The notes below the pieces were generated by a model that saw nothing but the letters and a program-made list of their open reading frames with translations, was not told the origin of the DNA and made no database searches. This document shows, in pieces, positions 7,371 to 16,173 of a DNA stretch of 52,950 bases. A program made the translations under genes and the position numbers. The stretch is from positions 1-52,950 of the forward strand of contig CAZSXE010000014.1 in assembly GCA_964611185.1 (NCBI GenBank), read 5' to 3'. The first letter of the stretch is position 1. Each line of letters opens with the position of its first letter. The stretch comes from CAAGNP01 sp964611185 (lineage in GTDB: Bacteria > Bacteroidota > Bacteroidia > Bacteroidales > UBA932).

Positions 7371-9258
7371 CCTGCATTTTTGCGATTTTTTCCGACACTT
7401 TTAGAATTAAGTCGAGCCATTTAAGAGGTTTATATCTTAACAGACAATAAAAAGAGGCTCCCCTTCCATAAAGAGCCGGAACAGAAAATGTCTGAGGCAG
7501 ATCTCTCTCGTAGGAATATATCCTGTTTTCCCAATCATCAATATGGAAAATAGTCCCCCGAAGAGATGCCTCCCATTTTCCTGTCAAAGAGCGATATCCG
7601 CACTCAATGAGGAGCATTGCCCCGAGGGGGAATACTCCACGAGATTTGTCATTCCATGAAATTTCAGCCCTGCATCCCGCCGTGAATCCGGAAGAATCGC
7701 GATAAGAGTAGGATATTCTTCCATTTATTTTACTCCTATCCTCATAATCACAATAACCGTAATTAAATCTCCACGAAAGAGAATGTTGTGAATTAACGAA
7801 ATAATCGATCTGATTTCTCCATTTTAACACCCTTGAAGGGGTATCAATACCGAAACGCTCCCCTGGATGATTTACAAAATCGACAGATGAAACTAACTCC
7901 CATTTTCTACCGGCAAGCCACTTACCGCTTAAAAGGAAGCCTGTTTCGTTGGCACAAGCCGAAGAAGAAGAGTAAGCCCCCGAATGAGGAGCAATATAAT
8001 CTATCGGATAATGTCTGATAAGTGCTGAGACCTCCCCCGAGTGGGCTATGGAGGCCACACAACCTGCAATCAGGGCCATAGCACCACCGTAATCGACAGC
8101 CACCTCGGAAAAAAGCCTTAATTTTCGAAAAACAATATATGCATCCACCGAAAAATTTCCCCACCATCCATCATACATACTGTACTTATTATACGATGAA
8201 ACTCTCCTCCTATTTGACTTATTAAATGAAAACAACGCACCGGTAGTACCGATTTTCACCCTTTTCATTCTGTAAGAAAGATTCCATCCGAAGAGGTGCT
8301 CCGTCATTTTATTTCTCGCAGCAAGCTCATTTTCAGTAACATGTATCCCCCCTTCGGGCAATGAGAAGTAGTTTTCTCCATCCACCTTGGCATCTATTAA
8401 ATTGCCGGAGGCGAAAAATGAACCTCTCCACTTGGAACCGTATCTGAGTGTACATCCGATTCCTCTAAAAAATTTCTGCTCATCAGACGATGTATAGGGT
8501 ACAATGCCGGTTTCTTTCTTATAGGCTGAAGCAGGATCTCCCAATCCCGAAAGAGAAAATGAATTCCATAAGGCAAGCCCCTGCCCCATTCGGAGAGAAT
8601 AGTCTCCCAATACACCGCTCTCGATGATAAACCCCTTATTTTTCAAAATGGGAATATCCTTGAAATAAATGTGCGCTGAAACAAAATCGGGCCATTTACT
8701 CTCGCAAGGATCGTTTTCAAGGGTAAAACCACCCTGTATCATATTGCCGTAGCGTAAACGATACTTGGAATACAGATAATAGGGAATACCGGAAGAGGTA
8801 TTTTCAGCATATTTTCGTTTAGACCTCAAAATAAGTTTCTGATTAATGGAGGGGTGTGACTTCACATTATGATCGACTTGGGTTCCAAAACATATAAACG
8901 GCAGTAAATCAGCCACTTTATTAGCATTAAAACCATCTATGACAGAGAGTTCGGAAGGAGAAATAATATCACCATATTCGGTCCGATAATCAATAATACT
9001 TGCAATTTGAAAATCTGAAAGGAAACCTATCCTTTCCAAATCCCTCTCCGAAGCACTGTTTATATCGAGAGGAGACTCCATCAAATTTTCATAGTATGCC
9101 ACTACTGACTCGATATTACCCCCTCCGTTTTGAACTTGAAGTTCAATAATCCGGAATATACCCTCAGGCAGACTTTGTCCGCAAATACTATTCTGCGATA
9201 AGAATAAAAAAAAGAATGTCGCCACTGACAGGAGTGCGACATTCATATTTTTCTCCAT
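7354..9258 (-). CDS. Helix-hairpin-helix protein with outer-membrane beta-barrel
   Basis: A signal peptide (MEKNMNVALLSVATFFFLFL to ICGQ) precedes a ComEA-like helix-hairpin-helix segment, about residues 65-125, with PLDINSASERDLERIGFLS and a second hairpin ISPSELSVIDGFNANKVADL. The remaining 500 residues are rich in alternating aromatic strands and end in a terminal phenylalanine (MQVNLTF), typical of an outer-membrane barrel. I recognise the family from Bacteroidetes genomes; its function is unknown. The ATG at 9258 keeps a lysine in the n-region; starts at 9279 and 9246 are also possible. It follows purE by 33 bases and overlaps mltD at its end. A role in DNA handling at the surface is conceivable but unproven. 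Confidence 0.75.
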   Translation of the reverse strand: MEKNMNVALLSVATFFFLFLSQNSICGQSLPEGIFRIIELQVQNGGGNIESVVAYYENLMESPLDINSASERDLERIGFLSDFQIASIIDYRTEYGDIISPSELSVIDGFNANKVADLLPFICFGTQVDHNVKSHPSINQKLILRSKRKYAENTSSGIPYYLYSKYRLRYGNMIQGGFTLENDPCESKWPDFVSAHIYFKDIPILKNKGFIIESGVLGDYSLRMGQGLALWNSFSLSGLGDPASAYKKETGIVPYTSSDEQKFFRGIGCTLRYGSKWRGSFFASGNLIDAKVDGENYFSLPEGGIHVTENELAARNKMTEHLFGWNLSYRMKRVKIGTTGALFSFNKSNRRRVSSYNKYSMYDGWWGNFSVDAYIVFRKLRLFSEVAVDYGGAMALIAGCVASIAHSGEVSALIRHYPIDYIAPHSGAYSSSSACANETGFLLSGKWLAGRKWELVSSVDFVNHPGERFGIDTPSRVLKWRNQIDYFVNSQHSLSWRFNYGYCDYEDRSKINGRISYSYRDSSGFTAGCRAEISWNDKSRGVFPLGAMLLIECGYRSLTGKWEASLRGTIFHIDDWENRIYSYERDLPQTFSVPALYGRGASFYCLLRYKPLKWLDLILKVSEKIAKMQVNLTF

Positions 9259-9291
9259 CGCCTCAAATCTCCACCACATATCAAAAATAAA

Positions 9292-9804
9292 TTAGTTTGT
9301 CTTATAGTTATATTTTATCTCTTTAAGTTCGTTATTAGCTTTTGTTATCTTGGAAGCAAGATCCTTTTTAAATCCAATCATCTTATTCATAAGGGTTTCA
9401 TCTCCGACAGCAAGGATTTGAAGAGCGAGAATAGCAGCGTTTTTAGCCCCATCCAAAGCCACTGTAGCCACCGGAATACCTGAAGGCATCTGAAGAATCG
9501 AAAGAATGGAGTCCCAGCCGTCAATAGAATTTGAAGATTTAATGGGTACCCCAATAACGGGAACAGGGGTATAAGCAGCTATCACCCCGGGGAGGTGGGC
9601 TGCTCCGCCGGCACCGGCAATGATTACCTTTATGCCGCGGCTACAAGCATTTTTTGCAAAATCCATAACCATTTCAGGAACTCTGTGAGCTGAAAGGGCG
9701 TTAATTTCAAAAGGAATCTCCATAGAATCGAGAAATTCAGCTGCTTGTTTGAGCACAGGCATATCAGATGTGCTCCCCATAATAATTGATACCAAAGGTT
9801 TCAT
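9292..9804 (-). CDS. purE: N5-carboxyaminoimidazole ribonucleotide mutase (PurE class I)
   Basis: PurE interconverts N5-CAIR and CAIR in de novo purine synthesis. The active-site loop IIMGSTSDMPV is at the N-terminus and the conserved SAHRVPE lies near residue 39-45. GAGGAAHLPGVIAA and the WDSILSILQMPSGIPVATV segment follow. Length (170 aa) is normal for class I. It is divergent from the purine salvage gene hpt, and their promoter boxes overlap in a tight intergenic space. No purK is present in the window. Confidence 0.95.
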   Translation of the reverse strand: MKPLVSIIMGSTSDMPVLKQAAEFLDSMEIPFEINALSAHRVPEMVMDFAKNACSRGIKVIIAGAGGAAHLPGVIAAYTPVPVIGVPIKSSNSIDGWDSILSILQMPSGIPVATVALDGAKNAAILALQILAVGDETLMNKMIGFKKDLASKITKANNELKEIKYNYKTN

Positions 9805-9826
9805 TGTTATAAAAATTCGTAATAAA

Positions 9827-9834
9827 CAAAATTA
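9827..9834 (-). promoter_or_regulatory. -7 box of purE
   Basis: The minus strand reads TAATTTTG, matching TAnnTTTG, 22 bases before the ATG. A second minus-strand match, TATTTTTG at 9861-9854, lies farther upstream and crosses the hpt promoter region. Either or both may be used. Confidence 0.5.
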
Positions 9835-9839
9835 ATGAT

Positions 9840-9847
9840 TATTTTCG
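9840..9847 (+). promoter_or_regulatory. -7 box of the hpt-adk-obg operon
   Basis: TATTTTCG is one base off TAnnTTTG and sits 26 bases before the ATG at 9874. It lies between two minus-strand boxes for purE. This also argues against an upstream start at 9835, which would fall inside the promoter. Confidence 0.5.
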
Positions 9848-9873
9848 CACCATCAAAAATAAATCTCAATAAA

Positions 9874-10419
9874 ATGGAACGTATTAAACTTCACGATAAA
9901 TACTTCAAAACTTTTATCTCCAACGAAAAGATTGAAAAGGCCATAAAGGTCGTTGCAGATAGAATTAATTCAGATTATAAAGATAAAGAAACACCTCTGT
10001 TCTTAAGTGTTCTCAACGGATCTTTTATGTTTGCTGCATCACTTATGAAACAGCTTAATATTCAGGCTGAAATATCATTTGTTAAGCTCTCTTCATATTG
10101 CGGCACGAAGACTACAGGAGAAGTAAAACAGGTTATAGGTCTGAACAAAAGTGTAGAAGGGCGTAATATCATTATCATCGAAGATATCGTCGATACAGGC
10201 GTTACCATAGTGGAGCTGCATAAGCTGCTCAAAGAAGCTGGTGCAGCCGATATAAAGATATGCACACTCCTTCTCAAGCCCGCCTCATACAATAAAAGTC
10301 TTAAAATAGATTACCCTGCTATGGAGATACCGAACGACTTCATCGTAGGATTCGGACTCGACTACGATCAGCTCGGCAGACAATATCGTGACATTTACAT
10401 ATTAGACACAAACGAATAA
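9874..10419 (+). CDS. hpt: Hypoxanthine phosphoribosyltransferase
   Basis: The enzyme salvages hypoxanthine (and usually guanine) with PRPP to give IMP or GMP. The PRPP-binding loop IIIEDIVDTGVT is clear near residue 98, and the C-terminal DFIVGFGLDYDQLGR is diagnostic of the HPRT family. The start at 9874 gives 181 residues, the usual size; the in-frame upstream extension covers the promoter and carries no family sequence. adk follows after two bases and obg after that, the common Bacteroidetes order hpt-adk-obg. Confidence 0.94.
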   Translation: MERIKLHDKYFKTFISNEKIEKAIKVVADRINSDYKDKETPLFLSVLNGSFMFAASLMKQLNIQAEISFVKLSSYCGTKTTGEVKQVIGLNKSVEGRNIIIIEDIVDTGVTIVELHKLLKEAGAADIKICTLLLKPASYNKSLKIDYPAMEIPNDFIVGFGLDYDQLGRQYRDIYILDTNE

Positions 10420-10421
10420 TA

Positions 10422-10985
10422 ATGAAGTATTACATTCTTTTTGGGCCTCCGGGTGCCGGTAAAGGAACTCAGGCGGCTCTTTTAGTAAAAAAGTTCAATT
10501 TTCTGCATCTCTCCACAGGAGATTTGCTCCGCAGCGAAATGAAAAAAGGGACAGAGCTTGGTAAGAAAGCTGCTGCTCTTATTGAGAGAGGGGATTTAGT
10601 ACCCGATGAAGTGGTAGAGGGGATGATTAAAAACAATATCGAATCAAATCCCACCGTGAAAGGATTTCTTTTAGACGGATTTCCTCGCACACTTGCGCAA
10701 GCATCCGCACTTGATAAAATGCTTAATGAAATTAACGGTACGGTAACCAAAATTCTCTCGATACATCTTGACGACTCCCTTATTTTTGACCGCATCCTAC
10801 GCAGGGCACAGATCGAGGGGAGAAAAGACGACACAGACAGAGATACCATTCAGCACCGTATCGATACATACCACCAAAAGACAGAACCTCTTGTCGATTA
10901 CTATAAAAAGCAAAATAAATACTTTGAAATCGACGGCGCAGGCTCCATCGATGATGTTTTTGATAAAATAAAGGAACTTTTATAA
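10422..10985 (+). CDS. adk: Adenylate kinase
   Basis: Adenylate kinase interconverts ATP plus AMP with two ADP. The P-loop GPPGAGKGTQ is at residues 8-17, followed by the AMP-binding LSTGDLLR and LLDGFPRTLAQ. The 187-residue protein is the short type: the LID segment has no zinc cysteines and only RRAQIEGRKDD before the arginine-bearing TIQHRIDTY. It lies two bases after hpt and seven bases before obg, so it belongs to the same operon. Confidence 0.96.
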   Translation: MKYYILFGPPGAGKGTQAALLVKKFNFLHLSTGDLLRSEMKKGTELGKKAAALIERGDLVPDEVVEGMIKNNIESNPTVKGFLLDGFPRTLAQASALDKMLNEINGTVTKILSIHLDDSLIFDRILRRAQIEGRKDDTDRDTIQHRIDTYHQKTEPLVDYYKKQNKYFEIDGAGSIDDVFDKIKELL

Positions 10986-10992
10986 CAAGAAT

Positions 10993-11991
10993 ATGAGCGG
11001 TTCAAATTTTATAGACTATGTAAAAATATTCTGCGCCTCCGGAGACGGAGGGCCTGGTTCCACACATCTGCATAGAGAAAAATTCGTTCCGAAAGGGGGG
11101 CCTGACGGAGGAGACGGAGGACGAGGAGGACACATCATTCTCCGAGGCAACCATCAATATTGGACCCTCATACATCTTAAATATCGCAAACACATAAAAG
11201 CCGATCCGGGGGAGTCCGGAAGCGGAAATCTTTGCAGCGGTGCCAATGGTAAAGACATTATCCTCGATGTTCCGCTCGGAACAGTAGTTAAAAATGCCGA
11301 GACGGGTGAGATACTTCTTGAAATACTCGAAGACGGAGAGGAAAAGATACTCTGTAAAGGTGGTCGCGGCGGACTTGGAAATGCCAACTTCAAATCTGCC
11401 ACCAACCGCACTCCTCGCTTCTCTCAGCCGGGTGAGCCTCGCGTAGAAGGATGGTATATCCTTGAACTCAAACTTCTCGCCGATGTAGGACTTGTCGGAT
11501 TTCCCAATGCAGGAAAATCCACACTACTGTCGGTAGTATCGGCAGCCAAGCCCAAAATAGCCAATTATCCATTCACCACACTTGAACCTAACCTCGGAAT
11601 CGTTAGCTACTACGACAATAAATCGTTTGTTATGGCAGATATCCCCGGAATAATAGAGGGGGCACACGAAGGTAAGGGGCTCGGCATTAGATTTTTAAAA
11701 CACATTGAGAGAAACTCGATGCTTCTGTTTTTAGTCCCTGCCGATTCGGACGATATTATGAAAGAATACAAAATACTCCTTGGCGAGCTTAAAGAATATA
11801 ATCCGGAACTTCTTGACAAAGAGAGAGTTCTCGCCATTTCAAAATCCGATCTACTTGATGACGAGCTTAAAAAAGAGATAAAAAAACACCTTCCGAGGAA
11901 GATTCCCACCATATTTTTCTCCTCTGTAACAGGTGAAGGGATACCTGCTCTAAAAGATATGCTTTGGAACTGCTTATGGAAAGGTTATTAG
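10993..11991 (+). CDS. obgE: GTPase ObgE/CgtA
   Basis: Obg is a ribosome-associated GTPase needed for 50S assembly and stress control. The glycine-rich N-terminal Obg fold is clear (GDGGPGS near 17, GGPDGGDGGRGG near 36). The G domain has G1 GFPNAGKST at about 169-177, G3 DIPGIIEGA, G4 SKSD in place of the usual NKxD, and G5 SSVTGEG. The C-terminal OCT domain of Firmicutes is absent, as is usual in Bacteroidetes. It is co-transcribed with adk, and its end overlaps the start of the PAP2 gene by 16 bases. Confidence 0.95.
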   Translation: MSGSNFIDYVKIFCASGDGGPGSTHLHREKFVPKGGPDGGDGGRGGHIILRGNHQYWTLIHLKYRKHIKADPGESGSGNLCSGANGKDIILDVPLGTVVKNAETGEILLEILEDGEEKILCKGGRGGLGNANFKSATNRTPRFSQPGEPRVEGWYILELKLLADVGLVGFPNAGKSTLLSVVSAAKPKIANYPFTTLEPNLGIVSYYDNKSFVMADIPGIIEGAHEGKGLGIRFLKHIERNSMLLFLVPADSDDIMKEYKILLGELKEYNPELLDKERVLAISKSDLLDDELKKEIKKHLPRKIPTIFFSSVTGEGIPALKDMLWNCLWKGY

Positions 11992-12608
11992 AGATAGACA
12001 GAGAGATTTTACTTGCGATCAATGGATGTAATTCTGCTTTCTTTGATAAAGTAATGTCGTTTTTCTCCGCCATACCGGTATGGATTCCCCTTTATGTAAT
12101 AATTGTTGCACTTTTTTTCATACCTAAATGGTACGGCGGCCATTCATTTATTAAAAATAATACCATAAAAATTCCTATATGGCTTATAGGAATACTTTCT
12201 ACTGCAGCAATAGGTATCTGCTTCGGGTTATGCGATCAAATATCGGTAATTATTAAAAATATAGTAGAGAGACCGCGCCCCTGCGTGGAACCATCACTCG
12301 AAGGTATTGTACGCTTTTGGGAGGGTAATAGAGTATCATACGGTTATGTTTCAAGCCACGCTGCCAATACTTTCGGCCTCGCCGTTCTGACCTCGCTTAT
12401 TTTCAAAAGAGGCGGATATACGATATTTATCACACTTTGGGCCGCTGTAATCAGTTACAGCAGAGTATATTTAGCCAAACACTACCCTCTTGATGTAATA
12501 AGCGGAGCTATTCTTGGTATCATACTTGCAATATGTATCTATTATTTATGGAAATTTTCCATCAATAGAATTAACGCAAAATACCTCAAAAAATGCTCTG
12601 TTTCATAG
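11976..12608 (+). CDS. PAP2-family membrane phosphatase
   Basis: This integral membrane protein has about five hydrophobic segments and the three-part PAP2 signature: KNIVERPRP, SSHAANTFG and SRVYLAKHYPLDVISG. The family dephosphorylates phosphatidic acid, undecaprenyl pyrophosphate or lipid A; which one applies here is not visible. I chose the ATG at 11976 over the TTG at 11964, giving 210 residues. It overlaps obg upstream and lipoate ligase downstream by 16 bases each, indicating translational coupling in a single rightward operon. Confidence 0.88.
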   Translation: MERLLEIDREILLAINGCNSAFFDKVMSFFSAIPVWIPLYVIIVALFFIPKWYGGHSFIKNNTIKIPIWLIGILSTAAIGICFGLCDQISVIIKNIVERPRPCVEPSLEGIVRFWEGNRVSYGYVSSHAANTFGLAVLTSLIFKRGGYTIFITLWAAVISYSRVYLAKHYPLDVISGAILGIILAICIYYLWKFSINRINAKYLKKCSVS

Positions 12609-13594
12609 ATAAGACTACCGATCCATACTTTAACTTAGCTGCAGAAGAATATCTGTTAACACAATACGATGAACCCATATTCAGGCTATGGAGGAACTCT
12701 CCGTCCATCATAGTGGGACGATACCAAAATACCGCTGCTGAGATCAACAGTGACTACATTTCGCAAAATAACATCCCTGTGGTGCGGAGACTTAGCGGAG
12801 GAGGGGCTGTGTTTCACGACTTGGGAAATATAAATTTCACATTTATAGATCATAAAATCGAAGGTGAAGACACCAATCAGATGTTCGCCCGATTTACAGC
12901 TCCCATAATAGAAGCACTGCACAGAATAGGAATAGAAGCATATCTAAAAGGGAGGAATGACCTACTCATTGACGGTAAAAAAATTTCCGGAAATGCTCTA
13001 TGCATTCAAAATTCAAGGGTACTTCAGCACGGCACTCTTCTATTTTCTTCATCGATGCAAAACCTCTCGATGGCACTCAATACTAGACCCGAAAAATTTG
13101 AAGGAAAAAGTGTCAAATCCAATACATCGAGAGTTACAAATATCTCTGAGCACCTTGCAGATAGCCTTAAAAACGCTATGACTCCCGAAGGATTTATGGA
13201 TTATCTCCACGGATTTATTATGAGTCTTTCCACTGATTATAAGGTATCATCCTACAGAGAAGAGGAGATAGCAGCCATAAATACATTGGCAAAAGAAAAA
13301 TACCGCACTTCAGAATGGAATTACGGTAAATCTCCTGCCTACACATTTTCCAACACATCAAAACTACCTTGCGGACTAATCGAAGTGTATTTAAATGTAG
13401 AAAAAGGGATTATTTCAGAGTGTCATATAAAAGGGGATTATTTTTTTACACTCCCCACAGAAGAACTTGAAAATTCGCTAATCGGTCTCCAACATCGTTA
13501 CGATGACATATATTCGGTACTCGATACCCTCCCGCTGAATAGATATATCAGCGGGATAGATATCGACTCTTTAACAGATATTATTTTACATTAA
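12593..13594 (+). CDS. lplA: Lipoate--protein ligase
   Basis: LplA activates free lipoate with ATP and attaches it to lipoyl domains of dehydrogenase complexes or GcvH. The N-terminal catalytic domain shows the signature RRLSGGGAVFHDLGN at about residues 64-78 and the lysine-bearing NDLLIDGKKISGNA near 121. A C-terminal accessory domain completes 333 residues, the usual LplA length. It is the last gene of the rightward operon and overlaps the converging M6 protease gene by 14 bases, leaving no room for a terminator. Confidence 0.93.
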   Translation: MLCFIDKTTDPYFNLAAEEYLLTQYDEPIFRLWRNSPSIIVGRYQNTAAEINSDYISQNNIPVVRRLSGGGAVFHDLGNINFTFIDHKIEGEDTNQMFARFTAPIIEALHRIGIEAYLKGRNDLLIDGKKISGNALCIQNSRVLQHGTLLFSSSMQNLSMALNTRPEKFEGKSVKSNTSRVTNISEHLADSLKNAMTPEGFMDYLHGFIMSLSTDYKVSSYREEEIAAINTLAKEKYRTSEWNYGKSPAYTFSNTSKLPCGLIEVYLNVEKGIISECHIKGDYFFTLPTEELENSLIGLQHRYDDIYSVLDTLPLNRYISGIDIDSLTDIILH

Positions 13595-16169
13595 TAACTT
13601 TACTTATAGTTTCTTCCTTTCCATCAGAATATTTAAGAACAGCTTTAAGAGTATGATTTCCTTGAGTGAGGCTAATGGTCTCTCCCTCCTTTTTCTCAGC
13701 ATCATCATAGTACCAAGTAGAAGATGAGGGTTTCTGTCCATATTGGATAAGGGAAAGGAGCAGTTTATCACCGGCTGAATAATCTTTTTTAGAACTGTTA
13801 ATCAAGTTATACTCAGCTACTTTAAATGGCTCTCCGGGAGAAGATATAAAAACAGACGAAATAAGATTATAAGAATCAACTACTTCCCAAGAAGCACAAT
13901 TATCTGTGGAAATAAAGAATCCGCCATTAATTTTCGGACCGTCATCTGCTGTAAGAGGATATTCATTATCAGCATTTACCACACCGTATCCTATATATAC
14001 GGTTTTTCCCGAAGGAATAGTTATCCTTTCATCACTTACATCTATCGAATTATCGGTATTAAAAACAATATCAGCCGTATTAACATCCTTTCGCAGCAAC
14101 TCATTTCCATCTGCAAAAACCACAACTTCAAGCTTCTCAAGTGACTTGCAATTGGGGTGAACCACAATGTTATTTATCACCCAGCCCTCTATGCCACTTT
14201 TTGCAGTTTCATCAGCAGATATGGAGAATGCCCCATAAACAGTAGAAGGTTTTTTCCCTGTACCCGCATAATTGTATAATTTACCGTTATAGTATTTTTG
14301 ATACTGCTCCCCTACTGCTTCAAGAGGGGTGTTCAGGGTAACAGATAGCACATAAGAAGCTTTTGATAAAATAAATGTCTCAGAATATGTTACATATCCC
14401 GAATGTGAAACCTCAATATCATACATTTCACCTGACGAAAGGCCTTCAAAAGAATAAATTCCTTTTGAATCCGTTTTAGTCGTTTTGGCTACACCATCGC
14501 TTTTGCGTGTAAGCTTGATATCGGCATTAGTTATAAGTGAACCGCCGGAATTAGTCACGGTACCGGATAATGCAGCCGTAATAGATAAGTCAAAAGTCAC
14601 CACATCAGCGGAATAAGCAATATTATTAATATCAAAACCTGTACTTAATCCACTCCATGCCCTATTACTCGGAACAGAGGTGGAGGTGAACGAGGTATTA
14701 TTATTCTTGCCCGGAAATACTTGTTCGTTCATAGACATTCCTGAGTACTCAGGATAAACCGATTCTACCAAATCGAAACATTGGTGAGACGACACACTGT
14801 TAATAGATCCGGATTCCCATCTTTGAGCAGCAGTGTAGCCGGCCACTACATTCTTTGACATATCGACATGATAAATAAGAAGTCCCGGCTCTATATAATT
14901 ATCCCAACCATGTTTTTTCCTACATTCATACAAGAAATATTCATTTTCGTTAGGTGTGGATGTAAAGAATGCTTTATTATTATCAACACTCTCTAATGTC
15001 ACTTTACCCGGTTTTACAAGCTCTTGAAATTCGCCCCTCCAGCTTAAAATCAGCCTCTCCATAGATGTTAAATAAGGAGGAGTTCTACCTTCATTATTAT
15101 AGTTTCCACTGGACATAAGGCAATACCCACCAAGAGCATTGGCACTCCCATTCTCTTCATAATCTATATCATAAAAATCCGGAAGACCTAAAACATGACC
15201 GAATTCATGACAAAAAGTTCCTATTCCACACATTACCCCTCCGGACCTCCCTTTATACTCAGATGTGCACGCATATCCCGACAATCGCTTACCGTCGAGC
15301 ATTACAGTCTTAAAATAGGAAACATTCCATTTATGGGGCCAAATAGAATTTTGAGGGCCTCCTTCCGCTTCATTATATCCGGCAAAATATAAAAAGACAT
15401 TATCGATATCACCATCATTATTAGTGTCATAATCGGCAAAATTAACTGTAGCATCGGCAGCATTACAAGCATCAATAACAAATTCGATATATCGCTCATC
15501 TTTTTTATTTTCACCATAATAAGAATAAGATGAAGAAAGGGTCACAGGTCCCACCACATCAAAGATTGGATCAAAATCTCCTTTGGAATTTTCATAATAA
15601 TAATCATATACAGAACCGGTCGCATTATTTGCACTATAACCTCTTTCATTTAAAAGATTGGTAAAAGCAGTAACAGGTGCATCCAAGGTAAATTTCAAAT
15701 CAGAAAATTCCACTAATAGTACCAAGAAACGCTTTTTACCTTTTGCAATAGAAGAATTATTAGCAGCCGAAGAGGATTTAGCTGGGCCGGCAAAGGAATT
15801 ATCGGTTGAAAGCATCGCTTTTCTCATTTCATTGGCCGTATCCACTGCAATCTTGGGAACAGAAATATTTCGCGAAGAGGCAAACGATGAAACAGACCCT
15901 GAAGCCACTTTTCTATCTGATTTAACCACTTTACCCGTTAAAAGGTCGAAAGAAGCATTATAATAAAAACCATCATCTCCCTTTGTCACCAACTTTCCAC
16001 CGGAAGTGGTCCAGTTTAAAAATTCATCTCCATGAAGCATAACAGTTATTACAGAACCGTCAGGCTGAACAACTTTAAAAGGGTAAGGGTAGGCCCCCAC
16101 TGCATATACTCTCTGCCCTGATACCAAGAACAAAAATAAAATCGAGATAACAAATATAAATTTTTTCAT
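13581..16169 (-). CDS. Secreted M6-family metalloprotease
   Basis: A signal peptide (MKKFIFVISILFLFLVSG, cleavage near VYA) leads into a propeptide region and an M6 (immune inhibitor A-like) zinc protease domain. The zinc site HEFGHVLGLPDFYD has its histidines at residues 321 and 325 and the catalytic glutamate at 322. A carboxypeptidase-regulatory-like beta domain follows (GTVTNSGGSL, near 550-620). Two further beta-rich regions finish the 862-residue protein. I see no obvious type IX secretion C-terminal domain. The ATG at 16169 is preferred to the TTG at 16184. Upstream lies a lipoprotein gene just four bases away, so the two are probably made together. The substrate is unknown. Confidence 0.88.
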   Translation of the reverse strand: MKKFIFVISILFLFLVSGQRVYAVGAYPYPFKVVQPDGSVITVMLHGDEFLNWTTSGGKLVTKGDDGFYYNASFDLLTGKVVKSDRKVASGSVSSFASSRNISVPKIAVDTANEMRKAMLSTDNSFAGPAKSSSAANNSSIAKGKKRFLVLLVEFSDLKFTLDAPVTAFTNLLNERGYSANNATGSVYDYYYENSKGDFDPIFDVVGPVTLSSSYSYYGENKKDERYIEFVIDACNAADATVNFADYDTNNDGDIDNVFLYFAGYNEAEGGPQNSIWPHKWNVSYFKTVMLDGKRLSGYACTSEYKGRSGGVMCGIGTFCHEFGHVLGLPDFYDIDYEENGSANALGGYCLMSSGNYNNEGRTPPYLTSMERLILSWRGEFQELVKPGKVTLESVDNNKAFFTSTPNENEYFLYECRKKHGWDNYIEPGLLIYHVDMSKNVVAGYTAAQRWESGSINSVSSHQCFDLVESVYPEYSGMSMNEQVFPGKNNNTSFTSTSVPSNRAWSGLSTGFDINNIAYSADVVTFDLSITAALSGTVTNSGGSLITNADIKLTRKSDGVAKTTKTDSKGIYSFEGLSSGEMYDIEVSHSGYVTYSETFILSKASYVLSVTLNTPLEAVGEQYQKYYNGKLYNYAGTGKKPSTVYGAFSISADETAKSGIEGWVINNIVVHPNCKSLEKLEVVVFADGNELLRKDVNTADIVFNTDNSIDVSDERITIPSGKTVYIGYGVVNADNEYPLTADDGPKINGGFFISTDNCASWEVVDSYNLISSVFISSPGEPFKVAEYNLINSSKKDYSAGDKLLLSLIQYGQKPSSSTWYYDDAEKKEGETISLTQGNHTLKAVLKYSDGKEETISKVINVK

Positions 16170-16173
16170 ATCA

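Noticed and set aside
9835..9873. N-terminal extension of hpt
   Set aside because: This stretch contains the -7 box and lacks family sequence; the ATG at 9874 gives the standard length.
13581..13900. Type IX secretion sorting domain at the M6 protease C-terminus
   Set aside because: The end is a beta-rich module without the glycine-rich and terminal lysine patterns I would expect, so the claim is not supported.
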